Origin: Mycolicibacterium sp. MU0050
GTDB lineage: Bacteria > Actinomycetota > Actinomycetes > Mycobacteriales > Mycobacteriaceae
Length of the DNA: 64,000 nucleotides
Reading direction: 5' to 3'
NCBI RefSeq assembly: GCF_963378085.1
Contig: NZ_OY726395.1
Coordinates: 3,658,001 to 3,722,000 of the forward strand
Position numbers and translations under genes: made by a program. The notes under the pieces are model-generated. The model did no database searches and was not told the DNA's origin. It saw only the letters and a list, made by a program, of their open reading frames with translations. Of this stretch, positions 20,659-29,515 are shown piece by piece; within the stretch, counting starts at the first letter, position 1, and every line of letters begins with the position of its first letter.

Positions 20659-22110
20659 TCAGCCGAACCGGGAGTAACACAGTTCGAGGTCGCCGAGCAG
20701 CCCGGAGCGATAGGCCACGATCCGGGTGAAACCGGCCGGCACCGTGGCACCGGTGACGTTGCTCGCCGCGATCCCGTTGACCAACAGGCCGGCCACCGCC
20801 TCGTCGACGTCACCGGCGCTGAGCACCAACTGCCGGCCCGGCACCCGCTCGGCCATCGCCTGCTGGGCGAAGCCGGTCAGGCAGGCCGTGCGCAGCGCCG
20901 CTTCGGCCGTGTCCAGCGACACCCCGCGCTCGCGCTGCACGGCCAGCACGTAGCGCGACGTCAGCGCCGAGATCGCGGTGTTGTCTCCCTGCAGCAGAAC
21001 CAGATTCCGGTACTCACTGGCCGGGGTGGCGAACTCCTGCAGGGCTGGCAGGTCGACGCCGACGGTGTTGTCGTCCGGGCAGTAGGCCACCGGGGCACCC
21101 GGCTGCGGGCTGCCGCAGTCGTCGGGGTCCAGGGACAGCGTCGGCGGGTGGGGCAGGTCGAAGATCGTGTCCAGGTCGTCCATCAGCGCGGCCAGCACGG
21201 ACTCGTCGAGGGTGACATCGACGGACTCGACCTTCCCGTCGGCGCTCATCTCGAGATTGCGGGGCAGGTCTCCGCGGCGCTGGGCCACCTCGGCCTCGTC
21301 GATGGCCGCGCAGGTCTGTGCGCCGTTGATGAAGCCCAGTTGGAACGCGCTGATCCGGTCCAGCGCGTTGCCGTGCTCGGCGACGTCGAGCATCTCGGCG
21401 ACGATCTCGGGCACCAGGGGGTCGCGGATGGTGAGCGCGGCCGCCAGCACGTGGTTGAGCCCGTCGCCGGTGTCCAGGGTGAAGCGCGGCGAATTGCCCT
21501 CGACCACCCAACGCTGGTGCGCCCCGGCGAAGCAGTCCGCCTGCTGCTCGATCACCAGCGGCGAGGTGTCCTCTTCGAGCAGTCCGGCCATCCGCTGCAC
21601 GGCGTGCCCGTACTCGTGGGCGATCAACGCCACCACCGACATGTCCCCGAAGAACTTCTGCCCGACGGGCACCATGACGCCGCGGTCCCAGGCCATCAGG
21701 TCCAGCGGCGGGCAGAAGAAGGCGTTGACCAATTTGTAGGTACGCCCGCCGCACACCCGGGGGCTCGACGGGTCGTTCGAGTCGTACGAGACCAACCGTT
21801 CGACGGGTTCGAAGTCACCGGGCAAGGCGTCCGCGTAGTGCTGCGACCAGAAGTCGGCGACGTCGTTGACCGCCAGCAGCGCCAACCGGTCGATGTCACC
21901 GCCGTCGGTGTGGAGCACCACCCCGACCGGGTCCGGGGCGTCGGCGCGCAGGCCGCTGGGGCCGTCGACGGCGGGCAAGCCGCCCACCCGGAACGGGTCG
22001 TAGAGCGGCGAGACCGCCTCGCCGCCGACGGTGCTGCTGCAGCCGGTGAGCAGCCCCGCGGTCACCGCCGCGGCCGTCAGGGTGCTCGCCAGTGCGCGCC
22101 CGATTGTCAT
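20659..22110 (-). CDS. Neutral zinc metallopeptidase, lipoprotein
   Basis: A 483-residue secreted lipoprotein. The signal peptide ends in lipobox LLTGC with lipidated C24. The zincin motif HEYGH is at 165-169, with the third ligand likely E188 in VIEQQADCFAG, as in the neutral zinc metallopeptidase (YpfJ-type, PF04228) family. It would be anchored on the outer face of the cytoplasmic membrane. It is followed by the nitroreductase gene and preceded by dnaE2 in the same direction, but the 43-bp gap and unrelated role suggest a separate promoter. The substrate is unknown. Confidence 0.9.
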   Translation of the reverse strand: MTIGRALASTLTAAAVTAGLLTGCSSTVGGEAVSPLYDPFRVGGLPAVDGPSGLRADAPDPVGVVLHTDGGDIDRLALLAVNDVADFWSQHYADALPGDFEPVERLVSYDSNDPSSPRVCGGRTYKLVNAFFCPPLDLMAWDRGVMVPVGQKFFGDMSVVALIAHEYGHAVQRMAGLLEEDTSPLVIEQQADCFAGAHQRWVVEGNSPRFTLDTGDGLNHVLAAALTIRDPLVPEIVAEMLDVAEHGNALDRISAFQLGFINGAQTCAAIDEAEVAQRRGDLPRNLEMSADGKVESVDVTLDESVLAALMDDLDTIFDLPHPPTLSLDPDDCGSPQPGAPVAYCPDDNTVGVDLPALQEFATPASEYRNLVLLQGDNTAISALTSRYVLAVQRERGVSLDTAEAALRTACLTGFAQQAMAERVPGRQLVLSAGDVDEAVAGLLVNGIAASNVTGATVPAGFTRIVAYRSGLLGDLELCYSRFG

Positions 22111-22153
22111 CGTGTCCCCTCACGGCAGGCCGAATCGTCGGAACAACTATGAC

Positions 22154-25100
22154 TCAGCGGAAGTCCCGCGACCGCGAACCCACCCTCATGTCGATCGGAT
22201 CCATCCGGTCGGCGACGACGGTGACGGCGCCGCTGGCGTTCTGCACGATGCCGCGGATCACCAGCGCCGGCGCCGTCTGGGCCAGTTTGCGGTACCGCGA
22301 CCACACCCCGGGTGAGCACAGGATGTTGACCATCCCGGTCTCGTCCTCGAGGTTCAGGAAGGTCACCCCCTGCGCCGTCGCGGGCCGCTGCCGATGGGTG
22401 ACCGCCCCGGCCACCAGCAGCCGGGTGCCGTCCGGGACGGACAACAGCCGCTCGGCCGGCACCACCCCGCGCGCATCCAGGTCGGCGCGCAGGAACTGCA
22501 TCGGGTAGCTGTCCGGCGAGATGCCGGTGGCCCAGACGTCGGCGGCCGCCAACTCCAGCGCACTCATCCCGGGCAGCGCCGGAACATGGGACGACGTCCC
22601 CACTCCCGGGAGCCGGTCCGGTCGTTCGGCGGCGGCGGCCCCGGCCGCCCACAGCGCCTCGCGGCGGCTGATGCCGAAACAATTCAGCGCGCCCGCCGTC
22701 GCCAGGGCCTCGGTCTGCGGCACCGACAGCGGCACCCGGCCGGTGAGGTCCACCAGGGATTCGAACGGGCCGCCCCGGTCGCGCTCGGCCACCAGCCGCT
22801 GCGCCAACTCGTCCCCGATGTGCCGCACGGCCCCCAGCCCCAGCCGCACGTCGTCCCCGGCGTTCTCCAGGGTGGCGTGGGCCAGGCTCGCGTTCACGCA
22901 CGCCCCGTGCACCCGCACCCCGTGCCGGCGGGCATCGGCGACCAATGACTGTGGCGAGTAGAAGCCCATCGGCTGGGCACGCAGCAGCGCGGCGCAGAAC
23001 GCCGCGGGGTGATGCAGTTTGAGCCACGACGAGTAGAAGACCAGCGAGGCGAAGCTCAGCGCGTGGCTCTCCGGGAAGCCGAAGTTGGCGAACGCCTCCA
23101 GCTTCTCGTAGATCCGTTCGGCCAACGGCCCGGCGATCCCGTGTTTTTCGCGCAGACCGTCGTAGAAGCGGCCGCGCAGCCGGCGCATCTTCTCGGTGGA
23201 GCGCTTGGAGCCCATGGCCCGGCGCAGCTGGTCGGCCTCGGCCGGCGAGAATCCCGCGCAGTCCACCGCGACCTGCATGAGCTGCTCTTGAAAGAGCGGT
23301 ATTCCCAAGGTTTTCCGCAGCGCCGGCTCCAGCGACGGATGGTCGTAGGTGACCGGTTCCAGACCGTTGCGACGACGGATGTAGGGGTGTACCGAGCCGC
23401 CCTGGATGGGTCCGGGCCGGATCAGCGCGACCTCGACCACCAGGTCGTAGAACTCCCGCGGCTTGAGCCTGGGCAGCGTGGCCATCTGGGCGCGCGATTC
23501 GACCTGGAACACCCCGACGGAGTCGGCGCGCTGCAGCATCTCGTAGACCGCCGGCTCGGAGAGGTCCAGTTTGGCGAAGTCCACCTCGATGCCCTTGTGC
23601 TCGGCCAGCAGGTCCACCGCATAGTGCAGGGCGGAGAGCATGCCCAGGCCCAGCAGATCGAACTTCACCAGACCGATGGCCGCGCAGTCGTCCTTATCCC
23701 ATTGCAGCACACTGCGGTTGGCCATCCGCGCCCATTCCACCGGGCAGACGTCGGCGATCGGCCGATCGCAGATGACCATCCCGCCGGAGTGGATGCCCAT
23801 ATGCCGCGGCAGGTTCTTGATCTCGGTGGCCAGCTCGATCACCTGCGCCGGGATGTCGGCCACGTCCGGCGCCTCGGCCAGGCCGTTCCACCGGCTGATC
23901 TGCTTGCTCCACGCATCCTGCTGGCCCTGCGAGAAGCCCAGTGCGCGGGCCATGTCCCGCACCGCGCTGCGGCCGCGGTAGGTGATGACGTTGGCGACCT
24001 GCGCGGCGTAGTCGCGGCCGTAGCGGTCGTAGACGTACTGGATCACCAGTTCCCGCTGATCCGATTCGATGTCGATGTCGATGTCGGGCGGCCCGTCCCG
24101 CACCGGCGACAGGAAGCGTTCGAAGAGCAGGTCGTTGGCGATGGGGTCCACCGCGGTGATGCCCAGCGCGTAGCAGACCGCGGAGTTGGCGGCCGACCCC
24201 CGGCCCTGGCACAGGATCCGGTTGTCCCGGCAGAACCGGGTGATGTCGTGCACCACCAGGAAATAGCCCGGGAACTTCAGCGACTCGATGACGGCCAACT
24301 CGTGCTCGATCTGGGCGTAGGCCCGCTGTGACCGCTGCGGCGGGCCATACCGGTCGGCGGCGCCCGCGAGCACCAACTCGCGCAGCCAGCTGTCCTCGGT
24401 GTGACCGTCGGGGACGTCGAAGGGGGGCAGTTGCGGTGCGATCAGCTGCAGGCCGAATGCGCACTGCTCCCCCAGGTCCGCCGCGGCCCCGACAACCTCG
24501 GGGAAATCCCGGAACAACCGCGCCATCTCGTCACCCGAACGCAGGTGCGCGCCCCCCAGCGGCGCCAGCCAACCGGCGGCCTCGTCGAGGGACTGCCGCG
24601 CGCGGATGGCGCCCATGGCCATGGCCAGCCGACCGCGAGACGGCTCGGCGAAGTGCGCGCCCGTGGTCGCCACCGCCGTCACCCCGAACCGGCGCGCCAG
24701 CGCCACCAGGGCCGCATTGGTCTCGTGCTCACCCGGATGGCCGTGCCGGGTCAGTTCGACGCTGACCCGACTCCGCCCGAACCGGTCCACCAGGTCGGCC
24801 AGCGCGACCGCCGCCGCCTCCGGGCCCCCCTCGGAGAAAGCTTGGCGCACATGCCCTTTCCGACACCCGGTCAGGATGTGCCAGTGCCCGCCGGCCGCCT
24901 CGGTCAACGCGTCGAAGTCGTAGCGCGGCTTGCCCTTCTCCCCGCCGGCGAGGTGGGCGGCCGACAGCTGCCGGGACAGCCGGCGGTACCCCTCGGGGCC
25001 GCGGGCGAGGACCAGCAGGTGCGGGCCGGGCGGGTCCGGGGTGTCGGTGCGGTCGACATTGCCCAGCGACAATTCGGCGCCGAACACCGTGCGCACGTCG

Positions 25101-25450
25101 AGTTCGGCGGCGGCCTCGGCAAACCGCACCACACCGTAGAGCCCGTCGTGGTCGGTCAGCGCGATCGCCCGCAGGTCCAGCCGCGCCGCCTCCTCCACCA
25201 GCTCCTCCGGGGTGCTGGCGCCGTCGAGAAAGCTGTAGGCCGAATGCGCGTGCAGTTCGGCGTACGGCACCGCCGAACGCCGAACCGACGAGTCATCCGG
25301 GGCGCGATAGTCGGCCCGCCTGCTGGTCCAGGCCGGGCTGTCGCCGCCGTCGGGGACCGGTTCGGTCAGCGGCAGGCCGGCTCGGCGGGGCTTGCCGCTG
25401 AGCACCCGCTGCATCTCGCCCCAGCTCGGCGGCCCATTGCTCCAGCCCAC
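22154..25450 (-). CDS. dnaE2: Error-prone DNA polymerase DnaE2
   Basis: C-family alpha-subunit paralogue for damage-induced mutagenic synthesis, 1098 residues. The PHP domain starts at 63 (YAELHAHSAYSFLDGA). The polymerase active-site Asp cluster PDIDIDIES is at 455-463. LGIPLFQEQLMQVA and the helix-hairpin-helix/OB regions follow. It works with ImuA' and ImuB, both encoded near 35-36.6 kb here. GTG 25450 is probably leaderless: TAGAAT (reverse strand, 25462-25457) is 6 nt upstream. A perfect LexA box abuts that -10. Confidence 0.97.
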   Translation of the reverse strand: MGWSNGPPSWGEMQRVLSGKPRRAGLPLTEPVPDGGDSPAWTSRRADYRAPDDSSVRRSAVPYAELHAHSAYSFLDGASTPEELVEEAARLDLRAIALTDHDGLYGVVRFAEAAAELDVRTVFGAELSLGNVDRTDTPDPPGPHLLVLARGPEGYRRLSRQLSAAHLAGGEKGKPRYDFDALTEAAGGHWHILTGCRKGHVRQAFSEGGPEAAAVALADLVDRFGRSRVSVELTRHGHPGEHETNAALVALARRFGVTAVATTGAHFAEPSRGRLAMAMGAIRARQSLDEAAGWLAPLGGAHLRSGDEMARLFRDFPEVVGAAADLGEQCAFGLQLIAPQLPPFDVPDGHTEDSWLRELVLAGAADRYGPPQRSQRAYAQIEHELAVIESLKFPGYFLVVHDITRFCRDNRILCQGRGSAANSAVCYALGITAVDPIANDLLFERFLSPVRDGPPDIDIDIESDQRELVIQYVYDRYGRDYAAQVANVITYRGRSAVRDMARALGFSQGQQDAWSKQISRWNGLAEAPDVADIPAQVIELATEIKNLPRHMGIHSGGMVICDRPIADVCPVEWARMANRSVLQWDKDDCAAIGLVKFDLLGLGMLSALHYAVDLLAEHKGIEVDFAKLDLSEPAVYEMLQRADSVGVFQVESRAQMATLPRLKPREFYDLVVEVALIRPGPIQGGSVHPYIRRRNGLEPVTYDHPSLEPALRKTLGIPLFQEQLMQVAVDCAGFSPAEADQLRRAMGSKRSTEKMRRLRGRFYDGLREKHGIAGPLAERIYEKLEAFANFGFPESHALSFASLVFYSSWLKLHHPAAFCAALLRAQPMGFYSPQSLVADARRHGVRVHGACVNASLAHATLENAGDDVRLGLGAVRHIGDELAQRLVAERDRGGPFESLVDLTGRVPLSVPQTEALATAGALNCFGISRREALWAAGAAAAERPDRLPGVGTSSHVPALPGMSALELAAADVWATGISPDSYPMQFLRADLDARGVVPAERLLSVPDGTRLLVAGAVTHRQRPATAQGVTFLNLEDETGMVNILCSPGVWSRYRKLAQTAPALVIRGIVQNASGAVTVVADRMDPIDMRVGSRSRDFR

Positions 25451-25462
25451 CCCGCCATTCTA

Positions 25463-25478
25463 TCGAACAAATGTTCGA
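25463..25478. promoter_or_regulatory. LexA (SOS) box of dnaE2
   Basis: TCGAACAAATGTTCGA is a perfect match to the mycobacterial SOS box TCGAAC-N4-GTTCGA. It directly abuts the dnaE2 -10 box TAGAAT, so LexA would exclude polymerase until DNA damage. Confidence 0.95.
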
Positions 25479-25490
25479 CAGCGAAGCCGG

Positions 25491-26381
25491 TCAGGGTTTG
25501 CGGGCCACGATGACGGGCATGCGCGCCGCCTGGGCCACCGAATTCGCCACCGAACCGAGCAACATCCCGGTGAACCCGCCGCGGCCGTGACTGCCGACCA
25601 CCAGCAGCTGCGCATCTTCGGACTGCTTGACCAGAGCCTTGGCCGGCCGGCCCCACTCCACCACGCGCCGGACCGTGACGTCGGGATAGCGCTCCTGCCA
25701 ACCGGCCAGCCGCTCGGCGAGGATGACGTGCGCGCGTTCCTCCAGCGTCGCGTAGTCCACCCCGGGGACCTCGATCACGTCGGCGTCGCTGACCGCATGG
25801 AACGCGATCAACTCGACGCCGCGGCGGGAGGCCACATCGAAGGCGATCGCGGTGGCGACCTCCGAGGCCGGCGAGCCGTCGATCCCCACCACCACCGGGG
25901 CCTGCGACGGCTGGTCCATCATGGGGTCCTCGTCGTGGATGACCGCCACCGGGCAGTGCGCGTGCCGCACCACGTTGGAACTGACCGAGCCGAGCAGCCC
26001 GCGCGCCAACGCGCCGCGGCCCCGGCTGCCCACCACCACCAGGTCGGCCTCGGCGGACAACTCGATCAGCACCGACTGCGACGGACCCGTCGGCATCTCG
26101 GTGCGCACCTCCACACCGCCGTCCGCCTCGGCGGCCGCCTGGGCCACCTTGGTTGCCTCGGCGAGGATTTCGCGGCCCTGCTCCTCCTGCCATTGCGAGT
26201 AGCTCGGCGGCATCGCCACCTCGGGCCACATCATCATCACCGGCGGACTGAGCACGTACACCAGGGTCAGCGGCACCTTGCGGGACGCCGCTTCGCGCGC
26301 GGCCCAGTCGACCGCCACGGTTGCCGACGGCGATCCGTCGACGCCGACCAGAATCCCTCGATGCGTCGTGGGCGCGGACAT
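25491..26381 (-). CDS. Tandem universal stress protein
   Basis: A 296-residue protein with two USP domains (about 8-145 and 155-296). Each has the ATP-binding pattern: GSRGRGALARGLLGSVS and GSHGRGGFTGMLLGSVAN, after VGVDGS and VGIDGS starts. ATG 26381 was chosen because GGAGGAAGG lies just upstream; the longer frame to 26462 lacks this support. Tandem ATP-binding USPs such as Rv2005c and Rv2623 belong to the M. tuberculosis DosR dormancy regulon. The neighbouring Rv2004c-like gene strengthens that comparison. A GC-rich palindrome lies in the 5' region. Confidence 0.93.
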   Translation of the reverse strand: MSAPTTHRGILVGVDGSPSATVAVDWAAREAASRKVPLTLVYVLSPPVMMMWPEVAMPPSYSQWQEEQGREILAEATKVAQAAAEADGGVEVRTEMPTGPSQSVLIELSAEADLVVVGSRGRGALARGLLGSVSSNVVRHAHCPVAVIHDEDPMMDQPSQAPVVVGIDGSPASEVATAIAFDVASRRGVELIAFHAVSDADVIEVPGVDYATLEERAHVILAERLAGWQERYPDVTVRRVVEWGRPAKALVKQSEDAQLLVVGSHGRGGFTGMLLGSVANSVAQAARMPVIVARKP

Positions 26382-26398
26382 GTCGTCTTCCTTCCTCC

Positions 26399-26417
26399 GC
26401 GGGTCCTGTCGACCCGC
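26399..26417. promoter_or_regulatory. Inverted repeat upstream of USP gene
   Basis: GCGGGTC, 5-bp spacer, GACCCGC: perfect 7-bp arms, 18-36 bp before the USP ATG and overlapping the expected leader. Only loosely like a DosR box (GGGAC...GTCCC), so the cognate regulator is open. Confidence 0.4.
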
Positions 26418-26492
26418 ACTGCCCACGACGTTAGCCGCACCGGAAGCGACGGGTAAGGGCACCGGGTCACCAGATTCTGGGGTCCTCGGTAC

Positions 26493-28007
26493 TCAGATCG
26501 CCAGGCAACACAGCTGGTGGGCCTCGGCCACCGAGTCGGCCAGCGGCCGGTCGGTGGCGATGCGGTGCGCACTGTTCCAGCCCGCCTCGGCCTGCTGCTC
26601 GTCGATGCCGCGCGCGATCTCGGGCGTGGCATCCGAGGTACTGTTGCGGCGCTGCGCGATTCGCTGCTGCGCCTCGGCCAGCGGTGTGGTGCAGGCCATT
26701 TCGAGCAGGACGGCGTGGGCATTGGCCGCCACCTCGCGGGCGTGCTCGCGATGGACCCCATCGCGCCAGGTGCCGTCCAGGATCACCGATTCCCCCGCCG
26801 CGAGCATGCTGTGCGCGCGCCGGAGCACCACCTTGTACACCGTCGCCACGTTCTCCGGGGCGTACAGGCCGGCGTCGAGTTCGCCGGGCGCCCCGCCGAT
26901 GACGTCGTCGCGTTCGAGATCCTTGCGTACGTCGTCGGTCGAGATCACCCGCGCACCGATTCGTTCGGCCAGCGAGCGCGCCAGCGTGGTCTTGCCGGTG
27001 CCGGGGCCACCGCCGACGAGCACCAGGCGCGGCACGGCCGCCCGCAGATGCTCCAGGGCCAACTCGAGGTGGCGTTCGGCGTCCGCGGCGGCCTCCGGGT
27101 GGCCTTGGCCGTGTCGGATGCAGTCGACCTTCGCCCGCACCACGGCCCGGTAGGCGATGTAGAAGTGCCGCAGCGACGACGGCGGGTCGTCGGCGGCGCT
27201 TGCGCAGTAGCGGTCCAGGAACACCTCGGCCAGGTCCGGCCGGCCCAGGAATTCCAGGTCCATGGCGAGGAAGGCGGCATCGTCGAGGCCGTCGACATGG
27301 CGCAGTGCGTCGTCGAAGTCCATGCAGTCCAGCAGGTTCGGATGCCCGTCGACGCAGAAGATGTCGTCGGCCATCAGGTCGCCGTGTCCGTCGACGATGC
27401 GGCGCAGGGAGATCCGGTCCGCGAACAGCACGGCGCGACCGGAGATGTACTGCCCCGACAGCTCCCTGATCCGGCGCACCGTCTCGGCCGAGACCACCGC
27501 GGCGGCGCCGGCACCGAACTTCTCGAGCTCGACGAGGTTGTCCTCCCACCGGCCCTTGACGGCGAGCACCCGCGCCTGCGCGTCGATCTCCCGGCCGCGG
27601 GCGGCGCGACCGTGGAATTCGGCCAGCACCGTCGCCACCCGCTCTACCTCGGCGCGCACCGTCTCGACGTTGTTGCGCACCCGCGTGCTCAGCCGGACCT
27701 CGTCGGGGTAGCGATTCATCACCAGGACCGGCTCGCGCTCCCCGGCCGACGGACCGTCCAGATGCGCAATGCCGACGTAGGCGTGCGGGGCCAGCCGATT
27801 GTTGAGCTCGAGTTCCCGGGCCAGCGCTTGTTCGCGCGCGTCCCGCGTGCTGAAGTCCAGGAAATCGGTGACCACGGGCCGCTTGGCCTTGTAGGCCCGG
27901 TCCCCCACCAGAATCACGACGCCGGTATGGGTTTCGCGCACCTGCGCGTAGGGCTGACCGATGGCGTGCACGTCGAGATCCCGGGGCATGACCCCGATAC
28001 TGCCCAC
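26493..28007 (-). CDS. APH-like/AAA kinase fusion protein (Rv2004c-like)
   Basis: A 504-residue protein. The N-terminal part (about 20-300) resembles an aminoglycoside-phosphotransferase fold, with DGHGDLMADDIFCVDG near 203-215 as a Brenner-like motif. The C-terminal P-loop kinase domain has GGGPGTGKTTLARSL near 328-342. Such fusions (Rv2004c type) have no proven substrate. I moved the start to GTG 28007: AAGGAG lies exactly 7 nt upstream (28020-28015). ATG 27989 is the next alternative. It is transcribed toward the USP gene 110 bp away and divergently from an Acg-like nitroreductase, both relatives of DosR-regulon genes. Confidence 0.88.
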   Translation of the reverse strand: MGSIGVMPRDLDVHAIGQPYAQVRETHTGVVILVGDRAYKAKRPVVTDFLDFSTRDAREQALARELELNNRLAPHAYVGIAHLDGPSAGEREPVLVMNRYPDEVRLSTRVRNNVETVRAEVERVATVLAEFHGRAARGREIDAQARVLAVKGRWEDNLVELEKFGAGAAAVVSAETVRRIRELSGQYISGRAVLFADRISLRRIVDGHGDLMADDIFCVDGHPNLLDCMDFDDALRHVDGLDDAAFLAMDLEFLGRPDLAEVFLDRYCASAADDPPSSLRHFYIAYRAVVRAKVDCIRHGQGHPEAAADAERHLELALEHLRAAVPRLVLVGGGPGTGKTTLARSLAERIGARVISTDDVRKDLERDDVIGGAPGELDAGLYAPENVATVYKVVLRRAHSMLAAGESVILDGTWRDGVHREHAREVAANAHAVLLEMACTTPLAEAQQRIAQRRNSTSDATPEIARGIDEQQAEAGWNSAHRIATDRPLADSVAEAHQLCCLAI

Positions 28008-28059
28008 CGGTGGGCTCCTTGGCCAGTTGCGCTGGCCCCCAGCCTCCGATGACCAATGA

Positions 28060-28079
28060 CCCTGGTCCTCGGGTCCCGA
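28060..28079. promoter_or_regulatory. Degenerate DosR-like site in divergent promoter region
   Basis: On the reverse strand GTCGGGAC is a strong left half of the DosR consensus (TTSGGGAC), but the right half is poor (GGACC for GTCCC). It contains the palindrome TCGGG-T-CCCGA (28069-28079). A second dyad GACCA/TGGTC (28051-28067) and GGCCAG/CTGGCC (28021-28037) are adjacent. The gene content of the cluster suggests DosR, but the site itself is weak. Confidence 0.3.
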
Positions 28080-28125
28080 CGACCCCAGGATGGAAGACAG
28101 CACATGGAAAGCGGGTGAGGAGATC

Positions 28126-29109
28126 ATGTCCCGGACCATCGTCGACACCGAGGTGATCAAGCAGGCCGTGGCGGTCGCCTCCCGGGCACCGTCGCTGCAC
28201 AACAGCCAGCCCTGGACCTGGGTGGCCGACGGCGGTGAGCTGCAATTGTTCGCCGACCGCAGTCGGGTGCTGCGCGCCGCCGACAGTGCGGGCCGCGAGG
28301 CGTTGGTCAGCTGCGGGGCCATGCTGGACCACCTGCGGATCGCGATGGCCGCGGCCGGCTGGCAGTCCTTCGTCGACCGGTTCCCCAACCCCAACGATCT
28401 GAGCCATCTGGCCTCGGTGCACTTCCAGCGCGCCGGCTACGTCACCGACGCGATGCGGGCCCGGGCCACCGCGATGCTGCGGCGGCGCACCGACCGACTG
28501 CCGTACCGGCCGCCCACCGACTGGGACATTCTCCGCCCGGTCCTGCGCGAACTGGTCGATTCCGACGTGGTGCACCTGCACGTCATCGACGAGGCGGGAC
28601 GACGTGAGCTCGCCAGGGCGTCACGACGCACCGAGGCGCTGCGCCGCCAGGATCTCGAATACCAGTCCGAACTCGACTGGTGGACGGCGCCGTTCGAACT
28701 CGACGAGGGCATCCCGCGCAGCGCCCTGAACTCGGTGCCCGAGGCCGACCGGGTCGACGTCAACCGCGCCTTCCCCATCGACGGCCACCACGAGCGCCGG
28801 GTGGCGACCGGCCCCGACCAGGCCGCCATCCTGGTGCTCTCGACTCCGGAGGACAGCCGCGAGGACGCGCTGCTGGCCGGCGAGGCCCTGTCGACGGTGC
28901 TGCTCGAATGCACCGCGGTCGGGTTGGCGACGTGTACGGTCACCCATCTGACCGAGACCGAGGACGGCCGCGCAGCCATCACCGCAGCGTTGGGAACGTC
29001 CCGGTATCCGCAGGCGCTGATCCGGGTCGGCCGCGCACCGGCACTCGAGCAGTCACCGGCGCCGACCCCGCGCCGGCCGGTGTCCGACGTATTGAAGTTC
29101 CGGCGCTGA
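28126..29109 (+). CDS. Acg-family nitroreductase-like protein
   Basis: A 327-residue protein of the Acg/Rv3131/Rv3127 group, a doubled, circularly altered nitroreductase fold that in Acg binds FMN but lacks normal reductase activity. Seen: AVAVASRAPSLHNSQPWTWV near the N-terminus, RRRTDRLPYRPPTDWD near 122-137, and GLATCTVTHLTE with the terminal ALIRVGRAP. ATG 28126 has GAGGAG 4 nt upstream. In M. tuberculosis these genes are DosR-induced in hypoxia. It is divergent from the kinase-like gene across about 120 bp with several dyads. Confidence 0.9.
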   Translation: MSRTIVDTEVIKQAVAVASRAPSLHNSQPWTWVADGGELQLFADRSRVLRAADSAGREALVSCGAMLDHLRIAMAAAGWQSFVDRFPNPNDLSHLASVHFQRAGYVTDAMRARATAMLRRRTDRLPYRPPTDWDILRPVLRELVDSDVVHLHVIDEAGRRELARASRRTEALRRQDLEYQSELDWWTAPFELDEGIPRSALNSVPEADRVDVNRAFPIDGHHERRVATGPDQAAILVLSTPEDSREDALLAGEALSTVLLECTAVGLATCTVTHLTETEDGRAAITAALGTSRYPQALIRVGRAPALEQSPAPTPRRPVSDVLKFRR

Positions 29110-29191
29110 CCCGCAGGGAGCCCGGATCGCCGAAATCGCTCCTGGTGCAGCGGTGCGGTATGCGATGCTCGCGGCAGGCGGAAGGGGAACC

Positions 29192-29440
29192 ATGCTGGGC
29201 GTGCTGCGCCGAGTCCTCAATTTTCGGGTCAGTGTCGAGCAGCTCATCGAATTGGCGCTCTGGCTGGCCATCCCCTACCTGCTCGCCGGTGTGGTCTTCA
29301 CCTTCCTGCACGCGGACACCGTCGACAGGTTCGAGTCCCGGCTGGAGACCCAGCTGCCCGCCGGGGCCAACCTGGTGGCCTTCGGCCAGACCACCGCCAT
29401 GTGGCCGCTGCTGTGGGTCGCGCCCGACGTCTGCCGCTGA
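29192..29440 (+). CDS. Small membrane protein, hypothetical
   Basis: An 82-residue protein I cannot name. It starts at ATG 29192 with GAAGGGGAA 2-10 nt upstream. A strongly hydrophobic helix spans about 17-40 (LIELALWLAIPYLLAGVVFTF), then a charged loop with HADTVDRFESRLE, and a second short hydrophobic stretch TAMWPLLWVAPDVC. The basic N-terminus suggests it stays inside the cell. It lies between an Acg-like gene and a thioesterase gene, in the same direction as both. Confidence 0.7.
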   Translation: MLGVLRRVLNFRVSVEQLIELALWLAIPYLLAGVVFTFLHADTVDRFESRLETQLPAGANLVAFGQTTAMWPLLWVAPDVCR

Positions 29441-29515
29441 CCTCCGGGTCCGTTGCCGGCCCACGAGGGCCGACCCGCCTGCCGGCGCCGCCACCCGGCA
29501 TGGCTACATAGACAT

